A stretch of DNA of 64,000 bases from the NCBI RefSeq assembly GCF_007833355.1, contig NZ_CP020914.1:854047-918046 (forward strand), given 5' to 3'. Below, in pieces: positions 1-8,761 of this stretch. The notes beneath the pieces were generated by a model. The model searched no databases. It was not told the DNA's origin and saw only the letters and a list, made by a program, of their open reading frames with translations. The stretch is from Denitratisoma sp. DHT3. GTDB lineage: Bacteria > Pseudomonadota > Gammaproteobacteria > Burkholderiales > Rhodocyclaceae. Each line of letters begins with the position of its first letter. Position 1 is the stretch's first letter. The position numbers and the translations under genes are program-made.

Positions 1-2279
1 CGGTTGGGCAAGTGCGTCAGCAGATCATGGTAGGCCAGGTCCTCCAGGCGCTGCTGGCTGTGCTTGAGTTCCGTGATGTCGGAAGCGATGCCCACGTAAT
101 GAGTCACCTTGCCTTCCTCATCCAGGACCGCCGAGATCCGCAGATCCTGGACGTAGATCGAGCCATCCTTGCGGCGGTTGCGGCATTCGCCGGCCCAGGC
201 GCGGAGGGTGAGCAGATCCCGCCACATGTCGAGATAGAAGTCGGCATCCTGCAGGCCCGACTTGAAAATCCGCGGGTTGCCGCCCACCAGTTCCTCGCGG
301 GAATAGCCGGTGAGGCTCACGAACCGGTCATTCACATCGACGATCGTTCCATCCGGATCGGTGATCAGGATTCCGTCGGTGGCGTTGGCGAAGGCCGTCG
401 CCGCAAGCCGCAGGCTCTCCTCGCTCTTGCGGTACTCGGTGATGTCCCGGGTCACGCACAGCACCGAGGTAATCTCGCCCTCGGCGTTGCGCATCGGCAC
501 CTCCTGGGTCTCCAGCCAGCGTTGGCCGCCTTTCAAGCCCCTGATCTCGAATTGCAGCCGCCCCGATTCGCCCTTGAGCACCCGCTCATGCAGCGCCAGG
601 AAATCCTCGCGCCATTCGGGAGCCACGACGTCGACCACCGGCTTGCCGACCACTTGTTCGAGGCTGTCCGCCTCGAACATCGCCAATCCGGCGTGATTCA
701 CATGGCGCAGGGTGCCGTCGGGATTGGTCACCCTGATGCATTCGGGATTGGTCTCGATGATGGTGCGCAACACGATTTCCCGTTCGATCAGGCTTTGCTC
801 CGCCGCCTTGCGGTCCGAGATATCCACCAGGAAGCCCAAGGTGCGGCCATCATCGAGCCTGACCGCCCGCAGCACCACCCACAGCACGCCGCCGTCCAGG
901 CGATGCATCCGGTATTCGCCCTCCTCTATGTTCCCCTGGGACTCCAGCTTGGCGTTCTCCTGCCGCAGCCGTTCCAGATCCGCGGCGTCGTACAGCGTGG
1001 AGATCAGAAGGCCGATCAGCTGATTGCGGGAAGCGGCGAACAGCCGTTCCATCGCCGGGTTGACCTCGGCGATGCGCCCATCGCCATCGGTCACCACAAT
1101 GGCGATGGGCGCGCCGGCAAGATAGGAACGGAACTTGGCCTCGCTGATGGAGAGCGCCTGCTCGGCATTCGATTGTTCCGTCACGTCCCGCAAGCTGGCG
1201 ACCACGCCCACGACCTCGCCGCCGACGCGATAGAGCCGATACACCGCGTCCAGGACGTGCGGGAACCCGCCCGGCAGGGCGCGAGTCACCCGAAAGTGCG
1301 GCGAGCCACCGACCAGCGCCTGGGCCACATGAGGCTGGACGTCACCGTAGAACCGCTCTCCGAGGACTTCCCGCACCGGCTTGCCGACCAGGGCCTCCGG
1401 AGTGGTGCCGAAAAAACGGGCATAGGCGGGATTGACCACCCGATAGCAATGGGCGCGGTCCACGAGGGCCAGCATGTCCCCCGAGGTCTTGACGATTTCG
1501 CTGTAGCGCCGCAGCGTCCCTTCGGCCTGCCTGCGCGCCGTTTCGGCGCGTCGATCCCGGCGGTAACTCAGGCCCAGTCCGATCGACCCCGTCAGCCACA
1601 GCACGCCGTGGGAGGCCAGGAGCATCAGCAGCTCCCCGGTATGCTGGACCTCGAAAGCCTCCAGCGGCACCACCGCGCTGATGCCGCCGCGAACGTCCCC
1701 CACCCGGTAGCCCTGGCTGGCATGGCATTTCAGGCAGGACCGCTCCGTGACGATGGGCAGCATCATGCGCAGGTAGCCCTTGTCCTCGCGATAGACGATT
1801 TCCTGGAACTCCGCGGCGCCCTGCTCGAAACGCCCCAACGCCTGGGCTTCCCATGCCTGCGGCGCGTTATTCGGATTCAGCGGATCGAGGCTGGTAATGC
1901 GGTTCCGGGCACCGAACTCCCCCGCGTATTCGGTCTGAAGCTGGTTCAGCATGTAGGCCGGACTCATCAATGTCAGCGCCATGCCGTCGGCGGTCGTCAC
2001 GTCCCGGCCCGGCACGTCGAGATAGGGATTCGGCGGCGTTCGCGCATCCGGCGGCACGTAAACGCCGCCATGGCTCGATGCCCAGCGGCGGAAATTGATG
2101 TCTTTCGAAATGCTGGCCCGCGCTGCGGTCACCGCGGCGCTTTCGATCCCGCTCCTCAGTTGGTACCAGCCATTGCCGACGGAGGCGATGACCAGCAGCG
2201 TCCAGATCACGGCAGTCGCCGGATAGCGGTGCCGAACAAGGGGGCGCGCGATTTCATCCATAGCCGATGCTGGACTCAT
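1..2279 (-). CDS. Membrane sensor with c-heme domain, four PAS domains and start of a GGDEF domain (partial, 3' end outside window)
   Basis: I translated this gene by eye; it is open from an ATG at 2279 to the left edge (about 759 residues). Residues ~20-35 and ~205-225 are hydrophobic. Between them lies a periplasmic segment with a CxxCH heme-c motif (SCLKCH, residues 181-186), which resembles the DUF3365/Tll0287-like sensor family. Four PAS-like repeats follow (for example GDMLALVDRAHC and DGILITDPDGTIVDVN). The last visible residues, LAYHDLLTHLPNR, are the classic opening of a GGDEF domain. Diguanylate cyclase activity, possibly with an EAL domain beyond the edge, is inferred. A heme-bound redox or gas signal is likely. 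The gene is divergent from uup. Confidence 0.85.
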   Translation of the reverse strand, partial: MSPASAMDEIARPLVRHRYPATAVIWTLLVIASVGNGWYQLRSGIESAAVTAARASISKDINFRRWASSHGGVYVPPDARTPPNPYLDVPGRDVTTADGMALTLMSPAYMLNQLQTEYAGEFGARNRITSLDPLNPNNAPQAWEAQALGRFEQGAAEFQEIVYREDKGYLRMMLPIVTERSCLKCHASQGYRVGDVRGGISAVVPLEAFEVQHTGELLMLLASHGVLWLTGSIGLGLSYRRDRRAETARRQAEGTLRRYSEIVKTSGDMLALVDRAHCYRVVNPAYARFFGTTPEALVGKPVREVLGERFYGDVQPHVAQALVGGSPHFRVTRALPGGFPHVLDAVYRLYRVGGEVVGVVASLRDVTEQSNAEQALSISEAKFRSYLAGAPIAIVVTDGDGRIAEVNPAMERLFAASRNQLIGLLISTLYDAADLERLRQENAKLESQGNIEEGEYRMHRLDGGVLWVVLRAVRLDDGRTLGFLVDISDRKAAEQSLIEREIVLRTIIETNPECIRVTNPDGTLRHVNHAGLAMFEADSLEQVVGKPVVDVVAPEWREDFLALHERVLKGESGRLQFEIRGLKGGQRWLETQEVPMRNAEGEITSVLCVTRDITEYRKSEESLRLAATAFANATDGILITDPDGTIVDVNDRFVSLTGYSREELVGGNPRIFKSGLQDADFYLDMWRDLLTLRAWAGECRNRRKDGSIYVQDLRISAVLDEEGKVTHYVGIASDITELKHSQQRLEDLAYHDLLTHLPN

Positions 2280-2451
2280 GAGGTGGGTTTCACGGGTACT
2301 GGACACGACATATTGTCTCCGATATTCCAGAACCAAGCCGACTGCGCGGACCGGGTCACGCTTCCCGCCCCGCCTATAATCGCGGACCGCGCAGTGTTTC
2401 CGCCACGGCGTCTCCCCGATTTTTCCTCTGCTCCCCGCCCGGTTTCTCGCC

Positions 2452-4365
2452 ATGCCCCTGCTGTCGCTGTCCCAAGCCTGCCTTGCCTACGGCCACGTGG
2501 CCCTGCTCGACCACGCCGATTTCCAGCTCGATGCCGGCGAGCGGGTGGCGCTGATCGGCCGCAACGGCAGCGGCAAATCCTCCCTGCTGGCCGCCCTGGC
2601 CGGCCAAAGCGGCCTGGACGACGGCCAGGTCTGGCGCCAGCCGGGACTGAAGCTGGCGTATGTGCCGCAGGAACCGCCCTTCGCGCCGGAGCAGAGCGTG
2701 TTCGACGCCGTGGTGTCCGGCATGGGCGCCGCCACCCGGCTGCTGGCCGAATGGCATCAGGTGTCGCACCAGTTGGCCGAGTCGGACGCCGACCACGAAA
2801 CCCTGCTGGCGCAACTCAACCGGCTCCAGGGAGAACTGGAGTCGTTGGGCGCCTGGTCCGCGGCGAGCCAGGCCGAGCGCGCGATCCAGCGTTTCAACCT
2901 GGACCCGGACGCGTCGGTGGGCAGTCTCTCGGGCGGGCAGAAAAAGCGCCTGGCCCTGGCCCGGGCGCTCGCCGCCGGCCCCGAGGTGCTGCTGCTGGAC
3001 GAACCGACCAACCACCTCGACCTGGGCGCGATCGAATGGCTGGAGGATCTGCTGCTGGAATCGGGCATCGGCCTGCTGTTCATCACCCACGACCGGCGTT
3101 TCCTCGACCGCCTGGCGACGCGCATCGTCGAACTGGACCGCGGCCGATTGGCCAGCTTTCCCGGTTCCTTCGCCGCCTATCAGGAGCGCAAGAGCCAGAT
3201 GCTGCAGGACGAAGCGCTGGAGCAGGCGCGCTTCGACAAGCTGCTGGCGCAGGAGGAAGTGTGGATCCGCAAGGGCGTGGAAGCCCGCCGCACCCGCGCC
3301 GTGTTCCGCGTCCAGCGCCTGGAGCAGCTGCGCAAGGACCGCGCCGCGCGCCGGGAACGCATGGGACAGGCCCGGCTGAGCCTCGATGCCGGGGAAAAGA
3401 GCGGCCAGCTGGTGGCCGAACTGCGGGGCGTCTGCAAATCCTTCGGCGACCGCCCGGTGGTGCGGGACTTTTCCACCCGCATCCTGCGCGGCGACAAGAT
3501 CGGCCTGATCGGCCCCAACGGCGCCGGCAAGACCACCCTGCTGCGCCTGATCCTCGGTGAGCTTGAGCCCGACGCCGGCAGCGTGCGCCTGGGCACCAAG
3601 CTGGAGATCGCCTATTTCGACCAGTTCCGCACCGCCCTGGACCCGGAGGCCACGCTGGCCGAGGTGATCTCGCCGGGGTCCGAGTACGTGGAGATCGGCG
3701 GCGAGCGCAAGCACGTGATCGGCTATCTGGGCGACTTCCTCTTCGCCCCGGCCCGGGCCCGCTCGCCGGTGAAGTCGCTGTCGGGCGGCGAGCGCAACCG
3801 CCTGCTGCTGGCACGCCTGTTCGCCCGTCCCGCCAACGTGCTGGTGCTGGACGAACCCACCAACGACCTGGACATCGAGACCCTGGAACTGCTGGAACAA
3901 CTGCTCCAGGACTACAGCGGCACGCTGTTCCTGGTCAGCCACGACCGGACCTTCCTCGACAATGTGGTCACCCAGACCATCGCCTACGAGGGCGATGGCC
4001 GCTGGGGCGAGTACGTCGGCGGCTACGACGACTGGCTGCGGATGCGCAAGTCGGCCCCGGCCGGCGCGGCGGCCGCGGCAAAACCCGCCGCCAAGGCGGA
4101 AGGTGAGAAACAGGCCGCGCGCGCCAGGCCGGAAAAGCTGAGCTGGAAGGAGCAGAAGGAACTGGAAGCCCTGCCCGACCGCATCGCCGCGCTGGAGGCC
4201 GAACAGGCGACCCTGGCCGCCCGCCTCGAAGACCCGTCGATCCACGCCGGTCCCGCCGCGGAAGGCGCCAGGATCGCCGCCCGCCTGGGCGGGATCGAAA
4301 CGGAATTGCTCGACCTGCTGGAACGCTGGGAAGTGCTGGAGGCCAAGGCCGCCGCGGCGAAATAA
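2452..4365 (+). CDS. uup: ABC-F family ATPase Uup
   Basis: A 637-residue soluble protein with two ABC cassettes and no membrane segments. The first Walker A is GRNGSGKS (residues 36-43), with signature LSGGQKKR and Walker B LLLDEPTNHLD. The second has GPNGAGKTT, LSGGERNR and LVLDEPTNDLD. An Ala/Lys-rich linker leads to a C-terminal coiled coil (about 565-637) typical of Uup rather than EttA or YbiT. ABC-F proteins act on ribosomes, and Uup is also linked to DNA branch-migration intermediates and transposon excision. A TATAAT -10-like box lies at 2375-2380, without a convincing -35. Confidence 0.93.
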   Translation: MPLLSLSQACLAYGHVALLDHADFQLDAGERVALIGRNGSGKSSLLAALAGQSGLDDGQVWRQPGLKLAYVPQEPPFAPEQSVFDAVVSGMGAATRLLAEWHQVSHQLAESDADHETLLAQLNRLQGELESLGAWSAASQAERAIQRFNLDPDASVGSLSGGQKKRLALARALAAGPEVLLLDEPTNHLDLGAIEWLEDLLLESGIGLLFITHDRRFLDRLATRIVELDRGRLASFPGSFAAYQERKSQMLQDEALEQARFDKLLAQEEVWIRKGVEARRTRAVFRVQRLEQLRKDRAARRERMGQARLSLDAGEKSGQLVAELRGVCKSFGDRPVVRDFSTRILRGDKIGLIGPNGAGKTTLLRLILGELEPDAGSVRLGTKLEIAYFDQFRTALDPEATLAEVISPGSEYVEIGGERKHVIGYLGDFLFAPARARSPVKSLSGGERNRLLLARLFARPANVLVLDEPTNDLDIETLELLEQLLQDYSGTLFLVSHDRTFLDNVVTQTIAYEGDGRWGEYVGGYDDWLRMRKSAPAGAAAAAKPAAKAEGEKQAARARPEKLSWKEQKELEALPDRIAALEAEQATLAARLEDPSIHAGPAAEGARIAARLGGIETELLDLLERWEVLEAKAAAAK

Positions 4366-4513
4366 AGTCCATCGTCAGTCGGTTCTGGCGATGAAAGGGT
4401 AATTGTTTGATTGTTTCCTGTATAGCAACAATCTGAAGGTTTTAAAAAACCCTCAAAATGAAGAATCAGATTCCATCTGACATTGAAATTTCATGCCAAC
4501 AAAAGCCACTTGA

Positions 4514-4536
4514 ATTGTAGTCAAAAAATCTACAAT
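4514..4536. terminator. Hairpin between uup and the solute-binding lipoprotein gene
   Basis: Perfect 7-bp arms ATTGTAG and CTACAAT flank a 9-nt A-rich loop, inside an AT-rich stretch between the converging ends of uup (4365) and the minus-strand gene ending at 4562. There is no clear U-run on either side, so the assignment as a terminator is weak. Confidence 0.35.
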
Positions 4537-4561
4537 ACCCCTCGATTCAGCGGCCCCCTTT

Positions 4562-6703
4562 TCAGCGTCCCCGGCGCCGTTCCCGCTGCCGATAGCCGAT
4601 CAGCGCCGGCAACGTCGTCACCGCCAGCAGCAGGCCCAGCGCCAGGGCCGGCAGCAGGACCGGGCGGTTCCACTGGTCGCGCAGCCGCTGCCGCAGACCG
4701 GCGTCGACCCGCTGGTACTTGAGGGTGTTGTTGCCCACCTTGGTCGGCTTGCGGTTGTGCAGCCACTGGTGGGCGAGCGCGTAGTCCTTGGGATGGAAGC
4801 CCCAGACCCAGGGCGCGTCGTGGCGCAGGATCGCCACCATGCGGTCGATCAGAAGCTGACGCTCGGGACCGTTGTCCATCGCCTTCATCCGTTCGAAAAG
4901 CCGGTCGTATTCCGGATTGGCGTAGTTGGCGGCATTCTCCCCCTGGTGTTTCAGCTTGCCCTGGGGGCCGTAGAGCAGGAACAGGAAGTTCTCCGGGTCG
5001 GGATAGTCGGCGTTCCAGCCGAAGTAGAAAAGCTGGGCGTTGCCTTTCAGCAGTTTTTCCTGGAAGCGGTTGTAGTCGGTGCTGCGCACCACCAGCTGCA
5101 CGTCGATCTTGCGCAGCTGCTTGACCAGCCAGTCGACCCGCGACTTGGCGCCGACGCCGTTCAGCGTGGTGTCGAGGTTGATGATCAGCGGCTCGCCGCT
5201 CCTGGCGTCGCGCCCATTGGGATAGCCCGCCTCGGCGAGCAGGCGGCGGGCGACCTCGATGGAGCGGCGGCGCGGTCCCTCCCCCGTCCATTCGTACATC
5301 TCCGGGTTCATGCCGGCCTCGCCTTCGCGGTAGCCGAAGATGCCGGGCGGAATCGGCCCCTGGGCGGCGATGCCGCGGCCGTTGGCGAAGATCGAGATGA
5401 ACTCCTCCTGGTCGATGGCGATGGAAATCGCCTGGCGCAGCTTGCGCGCCCGCTCCGCGGTGGCCGGATCGGCGCCGCCCACCAGCGGATCGAGCCAGTT
5501 GAAGCCCATGTACATGGTGGAGGTGGCCACCGAGGTGGCGAGCCGGATGCCCTGGCGGCGCATGTCGTCGGTCAGGCTCACTTCGCCGCCGGCGCCCACC
5601 TGCACCGCCTGGTCGAAGGAGTCCGAGGCGATGCCCGAGGCGTCGTAGTAGCCCTGGAGAAACTTGTTCCAGTACGGGATCTGCTCCTTCTCGCGGGTGA
5701 AGACCGCCTCGTCGATGAAGGGCAGCGCCTTGCCGCAATCGGCCAGCAGACCGGCCTCCCGGTCGCCCGGCGCGCCTTCGCAGGGATAGGGCTGGCCGTG
5801 GAAATTGGGATTGCGGCTCAGCACCATGCGGGCATTCGGGTCGTTCCGGGTCAGCATGTAGGGGCCGGTGCCCACCGGATACCAGTCCAGGGTCAGGTTC
5901 TTCTCCGCCATGCCCGGCTGGCTGTAGAAGCGGTCGGCCTCCCACGGAATCGGCGCGAAGAAGGGCATGGTCAGCCAGTAGAGGAACTGGGGATACTTGC
6001 CCTTGATGCGGATGCGGTAGCGATGGCGGTCCAGCGCCACCGCGCCGGCCAGGGAGAATTGGCGCAGGTCCAGCCACGGATCGGGATGGGCCCGGTCGTG
6101 ATCCTGCAACGTGCCGGCCAGCTCCTTGAGGCCGACGATGTATTCCCCCATCAGCCCCAGGATCGGCGAGTGCAGGCGCGGATGGGCCAGGCGCTTGATT
6201 TCGTAGACGTAGTCCTCGGCCGTCAATTCCCGGCTGCCCTGGCGCGGGAAGTCCGCCAGGGCGCGGATGGCCGACAGATCCGCGACAGTGCCATCCATGG
6301 GCTCGGCGAAAGCCGGGTGGGGTTGATAGCGGATACCCGGCCGGAGCACGATTTCATAGTCGGTGTAGGCGATCGCGGCCGGATCGGCGGACTCCGGCAG
6401 CGGGCGCTCGTGGGCGTCCAGATAGCGGGGCCGGGGCACTTCCAGCGCCGTGGCCGGCACCACGGTATAGGGCCGCTTCAGATAGTGGTATTGCAGGGGC
6501 GGTTCGTAGATCTGGGCAGTGAAGGTGATCTCGTCCTCGCTGTAGGACTGCACCGGGTCCAGATGCTTGGGGCGTTCGGTGAAGGCGCTGTAGAGGATGT
6601 TGCGCTCCCGCTCCGTCGCCGGATAGGGGTCGTTCCAGGAGCCGCTGCAACCGGCGAGGCCAGTCAACATGAGGCTCGCCATCAATATTATCGCCTTACA
6701 CAT
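4562..6703 (-). CDS. Family 5 extracellular solute-binding lipoprotein (peptide-type ABC transporter)
   Basis: 713 residues from the ATG at 6703, chosen because it gives a lipoprotein signal [19 protein letters not shown] with lipobox LAGC; upstream starts would bury it. The body matches the SBP_bac_5 oligopeptide/dipeptide-binding fold (for example [20 protein letters not shown], then [16 protein letters not shown], and [16 protein letters not shown]). The C terminus has a hydrophobic segment ([21 protein letters not shown]) followed by an arginine-rich tail, so the protein may be anchored at both ends. No permease or ATPase genes adjoin it, so the partner transporter is unknown. It is divergent from fabI; the two starts are 64 bp apart. 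Confidence 0.85.
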   Translation of the reverse strand: MCKAIILMASLMLTGLAGCSGSWNDPYPATERERNILYSAFTERPKHLDPVQSYSEDEITFTAQIYEPPLQYHYLKRPYTVVPATALEVPRPRYLDAHERPLPESADPAAIAYTDYEIVLRPGIRYQPHPAFAEPMDGTVADLSAIRALADFPRQGSRELTAEDYVYEIKRLAHPRLHSPILGLMGEYIVGLKELAGTLQDHDRAHPDPWLDLRQFSLAGAVALDRHRYRIRIKGKYPQFLYWLTMPFFAPIPWEADRFYSQPGMAEKNLTLDWYPVGTGPYMLTRNDPNARMVLSRNPNFHGQPYPCEGAPGDREAGLLADCGKALPFIDEAVFTREKEQIPYWNKFLQGYYDASGIASDSFDQAVQVGAGGEVSLTDDMRRQGIRLATSVATSTMYMGFNWLDPLVGGADPATAERARKLRQAISIAIDQEEFISIFANGRGIAAQGPIPPGIFGYREGEAGMNPEMYEWTGEGPRRRSIEVARRLLAEAGYPNGRDARSGEPLIINLDTTLNGVGAKSRVDWLVKQLRKIDVQLVVRSTDYNRFQEKLLKGNAQLFYFGWNADYPDPENFLFLLYGPQGKLKHQGENAANYANPEYDRLFERMKAMDNGPERQLLIDRMVAILRHDAPWVWGFHPKDYALAHQWLHNRKPTKVGNNTLKYQRVDAGLRQRLRDQWNRPVLLPALALGLLLAVTTLPALIGYRQRERRRGR

Positions 6704-6731
6704 GGCGGAAAGTTTAGCCGATGCGCTGCTA

Positions 6732-6737
6732 TATAAT
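6732..6737 (+). promoter_or_regulatory. Putative -10 box of fabI
   Basis: TATAAT 31 bp upstream of the fabI ATG. The expected -35 position (about 6709-6714) is a poor match, so only the -10 is convincing. A ribosome binding site (GAAGGGA) follows at about 6753-6759. Confidence 0.4.
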
Positions 6738-6767
6738 CCGCCGGTCATCACTGAAGGGAAGAAACAC

Positions 6768-7565
6768 ATGGGCTTTCTCGCCGGAAGGAAAATCCTGATC
6801 ACCGGGCTGCTCTCCAACCGCTCCATCGCCTACGGCATCGCCAGTGCCTGTCATCGCGAGGGTGCCGAACTGGCCTTCACCTATCAGAACGATCGATTCC
6901 AGGACCGGATTGCCAAGTTCGCCGAGGAATTCGGCAGCAAACTGATTTTTCCCTGCGACGTGGCCGACGATGGCCAGATCGAAGCCCTGTTCCGCGACCT
7001 GGGCAAGACCTGGGACCGCCTCGACGGCCTGGTCCATTCGATCGCCTACGCGCCCTCCGAAGCCATCGAAGGCGACTTCCTCGACGGCATCACCCGCGAC
7101 GCCTTCCGCATCGCCCACGACGTTTCTTCCTACAGCTTTCCCGCCCTGGCCAAGGCCGCCCGCCCGATGTTGCTGAAGAGCAGCAACGCCTCGGTGCTGG
7201 CGCTGACCTACCTGGGCGCCGAGCGCACCATGCCCAACTACAACACCATGGGCCTGGCCAAGGCCAGCCTGGAGGCCTCGGTGCGCTACCTGGCCTTCTG
7301 CCTCGGCCCCCAGGGCGTGCGCGCCAACGCCATTTCCGCCGGCCCGATCAAGACCCTGGCCGCCTCGGGCATCGGCAACTTCGGCAAGCTCCTGTCGTAC
7401 AACGCCCACCACGCGCCGCTGCGCCGCAACGTCACCATCGAGGAAGTCGGCAATGCCGCCGCCTTCATGCTCTCCGACCTGGCCAGCGGCATCACCGGCG
7501 AAATCCTCTACGTGGACGGCGGCATCAACACCACGGCCATGGGCAACGCCGACCCCCTGCCCTGA
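6768..7565 (+). CDS. fabI: Enoyl-[acyl-carrier-protein] reductase (NADH)
   Basis: 265 residues. It reduces enoyl-ACP in the last step of each fatty acid elongation cycle in the cytoplasm. It has the N-terminal divergent Rossmann motif of FabI ([13 protein letters not shown]) and the catalytic residues Tyr148, Tyr158 and Lys165, offset by two from Tyr146/Tyr156/Lys163 of the E. coli enzyme. The start at 6768 follows a good Shine-Dalgarno sequence; upstream in-frame starts would add residues foreign to the family. A rho-independent terminator follows, so it is probably monocistronic. Confidence 0.96.
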   Translation: MGFLAGRKILITGLLSNRSIAYGIASACHREGAELAFTYQNDRFQDRIAKFAEEFGSKLIFPCDVADDGQIEALFRDLGKTWDRLDGLVHSIAYAPSEAIEGDFLDGITRDAFRIAHDVSSYSFPALAKAARPMLLKSSNASVLALTYLGAERTMPNYNTMGLAKASLEASVRYLAFCLGPQGVRANAISAGPIKTLAASGIGNFGKLLSYNAHHAPLRRNVTIEEVGNAAAFMLSDLASGITGEILYVDGGINTTAMGNADPLP

Positions 7566-7608
7566 CGCCAGCCAGGACACGGCCTCCGGCTGTTGTCGAC
7601 TGCTGCCG

Positions 7609-7639
7609 AACGCCCTGCCTGCGCGGGGCGTTTTGCTTT
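7609..7639 (+). terminator. Rho-independent terminator after fabI
   Basis: Arms AACGCCC and GGGCGTT enclose a short GC-rich loop and are followed by TTGCTTT, 44 bp past the fabI stop codon. Stem strength and position fit a terminator, although the U-run is interrupted. Confidence 0.65.
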
Positions 7640-7660
7640 GAGAAACCTGATTCGCTTTAA

Positions 7661-7680
7661 ATTGCGAATAATTCTCATTA
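7661..7680. promoter_or_regulatory. Fur-box-like operator upstream of the ferric-iron binding protein gene
   Basis: The sequence ATTGCGAATAATTCTCATTA reads on the other strand as TAATGAGAATTATTCGCAAT, which closely follows the GATAATGATAATCATTATC-type Fur consensus as seen in beta- and gammaproteobacteria. It lies 38 bp upstream of the preferred start of an iron-binding protein gene, where repression by Fe-Fur would be expected. Confidence 0.7.
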
Positions 7681-7717
7681 GAATCGAATGTTCTCTATCC
7701 TGAATGGAATCCTCGCG

Positions 7718-8737
7718 ATGAAATCCCGACGCCATCCGATCCTGCTGGCACTGCTCAGCGCCATCGCCATCACCGCCAACGCCGCGGACAAGGAACTCAA
7801 CCTCTACTCGGCGCGCCACTACCAGACCGACGAAGCCCTTTACCGCAACTTCGAGAAGCAGACCGGGATCAAGATCAATCGCATCGAGGCCAAGGAAGAC
7901 GAATTGCTGGAGCGTATCCGCAACGAGGGCGCCGCCAGCCCCGCGGACATCTTCATCACCGTCGATGCCGCGCGCCTGGCCAAGGCGGATGAACTGGGCC
8001 TGTTCGCCCCGGTCAAGTCCAGGCTGCTGGAGAGCCGCATTCCCGCCCACTTGCGCAGCAGCGACTGGTTCGCTTTTTCCACCCGTGCACGGGTCATCGT
8101 CTACAACAAGGCCACCCTCAAGGCCGCGGACGTGGCCAATTACGAGGACCTGGCCCTGCCCCGCCTCAAGGGGCAGATCTGCATGCGCTCCGGCAGCCAT
8201 CCCTACAACATCTCGCTGCTGGCCAGCCTGATCCATCATCGCGGCGCGTCCAACGCCGAAGCCTGGGCGCGAGGGGTCGCCACCAATTTCGCCCGCGGCC
8301 CGAAAGGCGGCGACACCGACCAGATCCGCGCGGTCGCCGCCGGCGAGTGCGGCGTGACCATCGCCAACACCTATTACCTGGCGCGCATGATGCGTTCGGA
8401 CAAGGCGGAAGATCGCAAGGCGATGGAGCAGGTGGGCCTCGTCTGGCCCGACCAGCAGCGCCAGGGCGCCCACATCAACATCTCCGGCGGCGGCATGCTG
8501 AAGACCGCGCCGCACAAGGAAGCCGCCGTGAAGTTCCTGGAGTACCTGGCCTCGGACCAGGCCCAGATCCATTTCGCCGACGGCAACAACGAATGGCCGG
8601 TGGTGCCCGGCGTCAAGGCCGACAACCCGGCGCTGAGCGCGATGGGCAAATTCAAGGCCGACCTGCTGCCGGTATCCACCCTGGCGAAGAACGCCGCGGA
8701 GGCCCAGAGGATTTTCGACCGCGTCGGCTGGCGCTAA
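7718..8737 (+). CDS. fbpA: Periplasmic ferric-iron ABC transporter substrate-binding protein
   Basis: 339 residues from ATG 7718; an in-frame ATG at 7688 would add ten residues before a good signal peptide (MKSRRHPILLALLSAIAITA, cleavage near ANA-AD). The mature protein begins with LNLYSARHYQTDE, typical of the FbpA/FutA/IdiA class, and carries the adjacent tyrosines NTYYLARM that bind Fe(III) in this family. It should deliver iron to the permease encoded at 8762-10408. Unlike the usual fbpABC operon it stands alone and converges on the permease gene. A Fur-like box lies upstream. Confidence 0.92.
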   Translation: MKSRRHPILLALLSAIAITANAADKELNLYSARHYQTDEALYRNFEKQTGIKINRIEAKEDELLERIRNEGAASPADIFITVDAARLAKADELGLFAPVKSRLLESRIPAHLRSSDWFAFSTRARVIVYNKATLKAADVANYEDLALPRLKGQICMRSGSHPYNISLLASLIHHRGASNAEAWARGVATNFARGPKGGDTDQIRAVAAGECGVTIANTYYLARMMRSDKAEDRKAMEQVGLVWPDQQRQGAHINISGGGMLKTAPHKEAAVKFLEYLASDQAQIHFADGNNEWPVVPGVKADNPALSAMGKFKADLLPVSTLAKNAAEAQRIFDRVGWR

Positions 8738-8761
8738 GGTCCGCTCTCGGCCGGGCGCCCG

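Noticed and set aside
12..3560. A 1182-codon open frame on the plus strand
   Set aside because: It runs antisense to the PAS/GGDEF gene and into uup out of frame. High GC keeps it open. It has no family motifs, and both strands have better-supported genes there.
2374..4245. A 623-codon open frame antisense to uup
   Set aside because: Gln/His/Gly-rich low-complexity translation typical of GC-rich antisense frames. uup on the other strand has complete ABC motifs.
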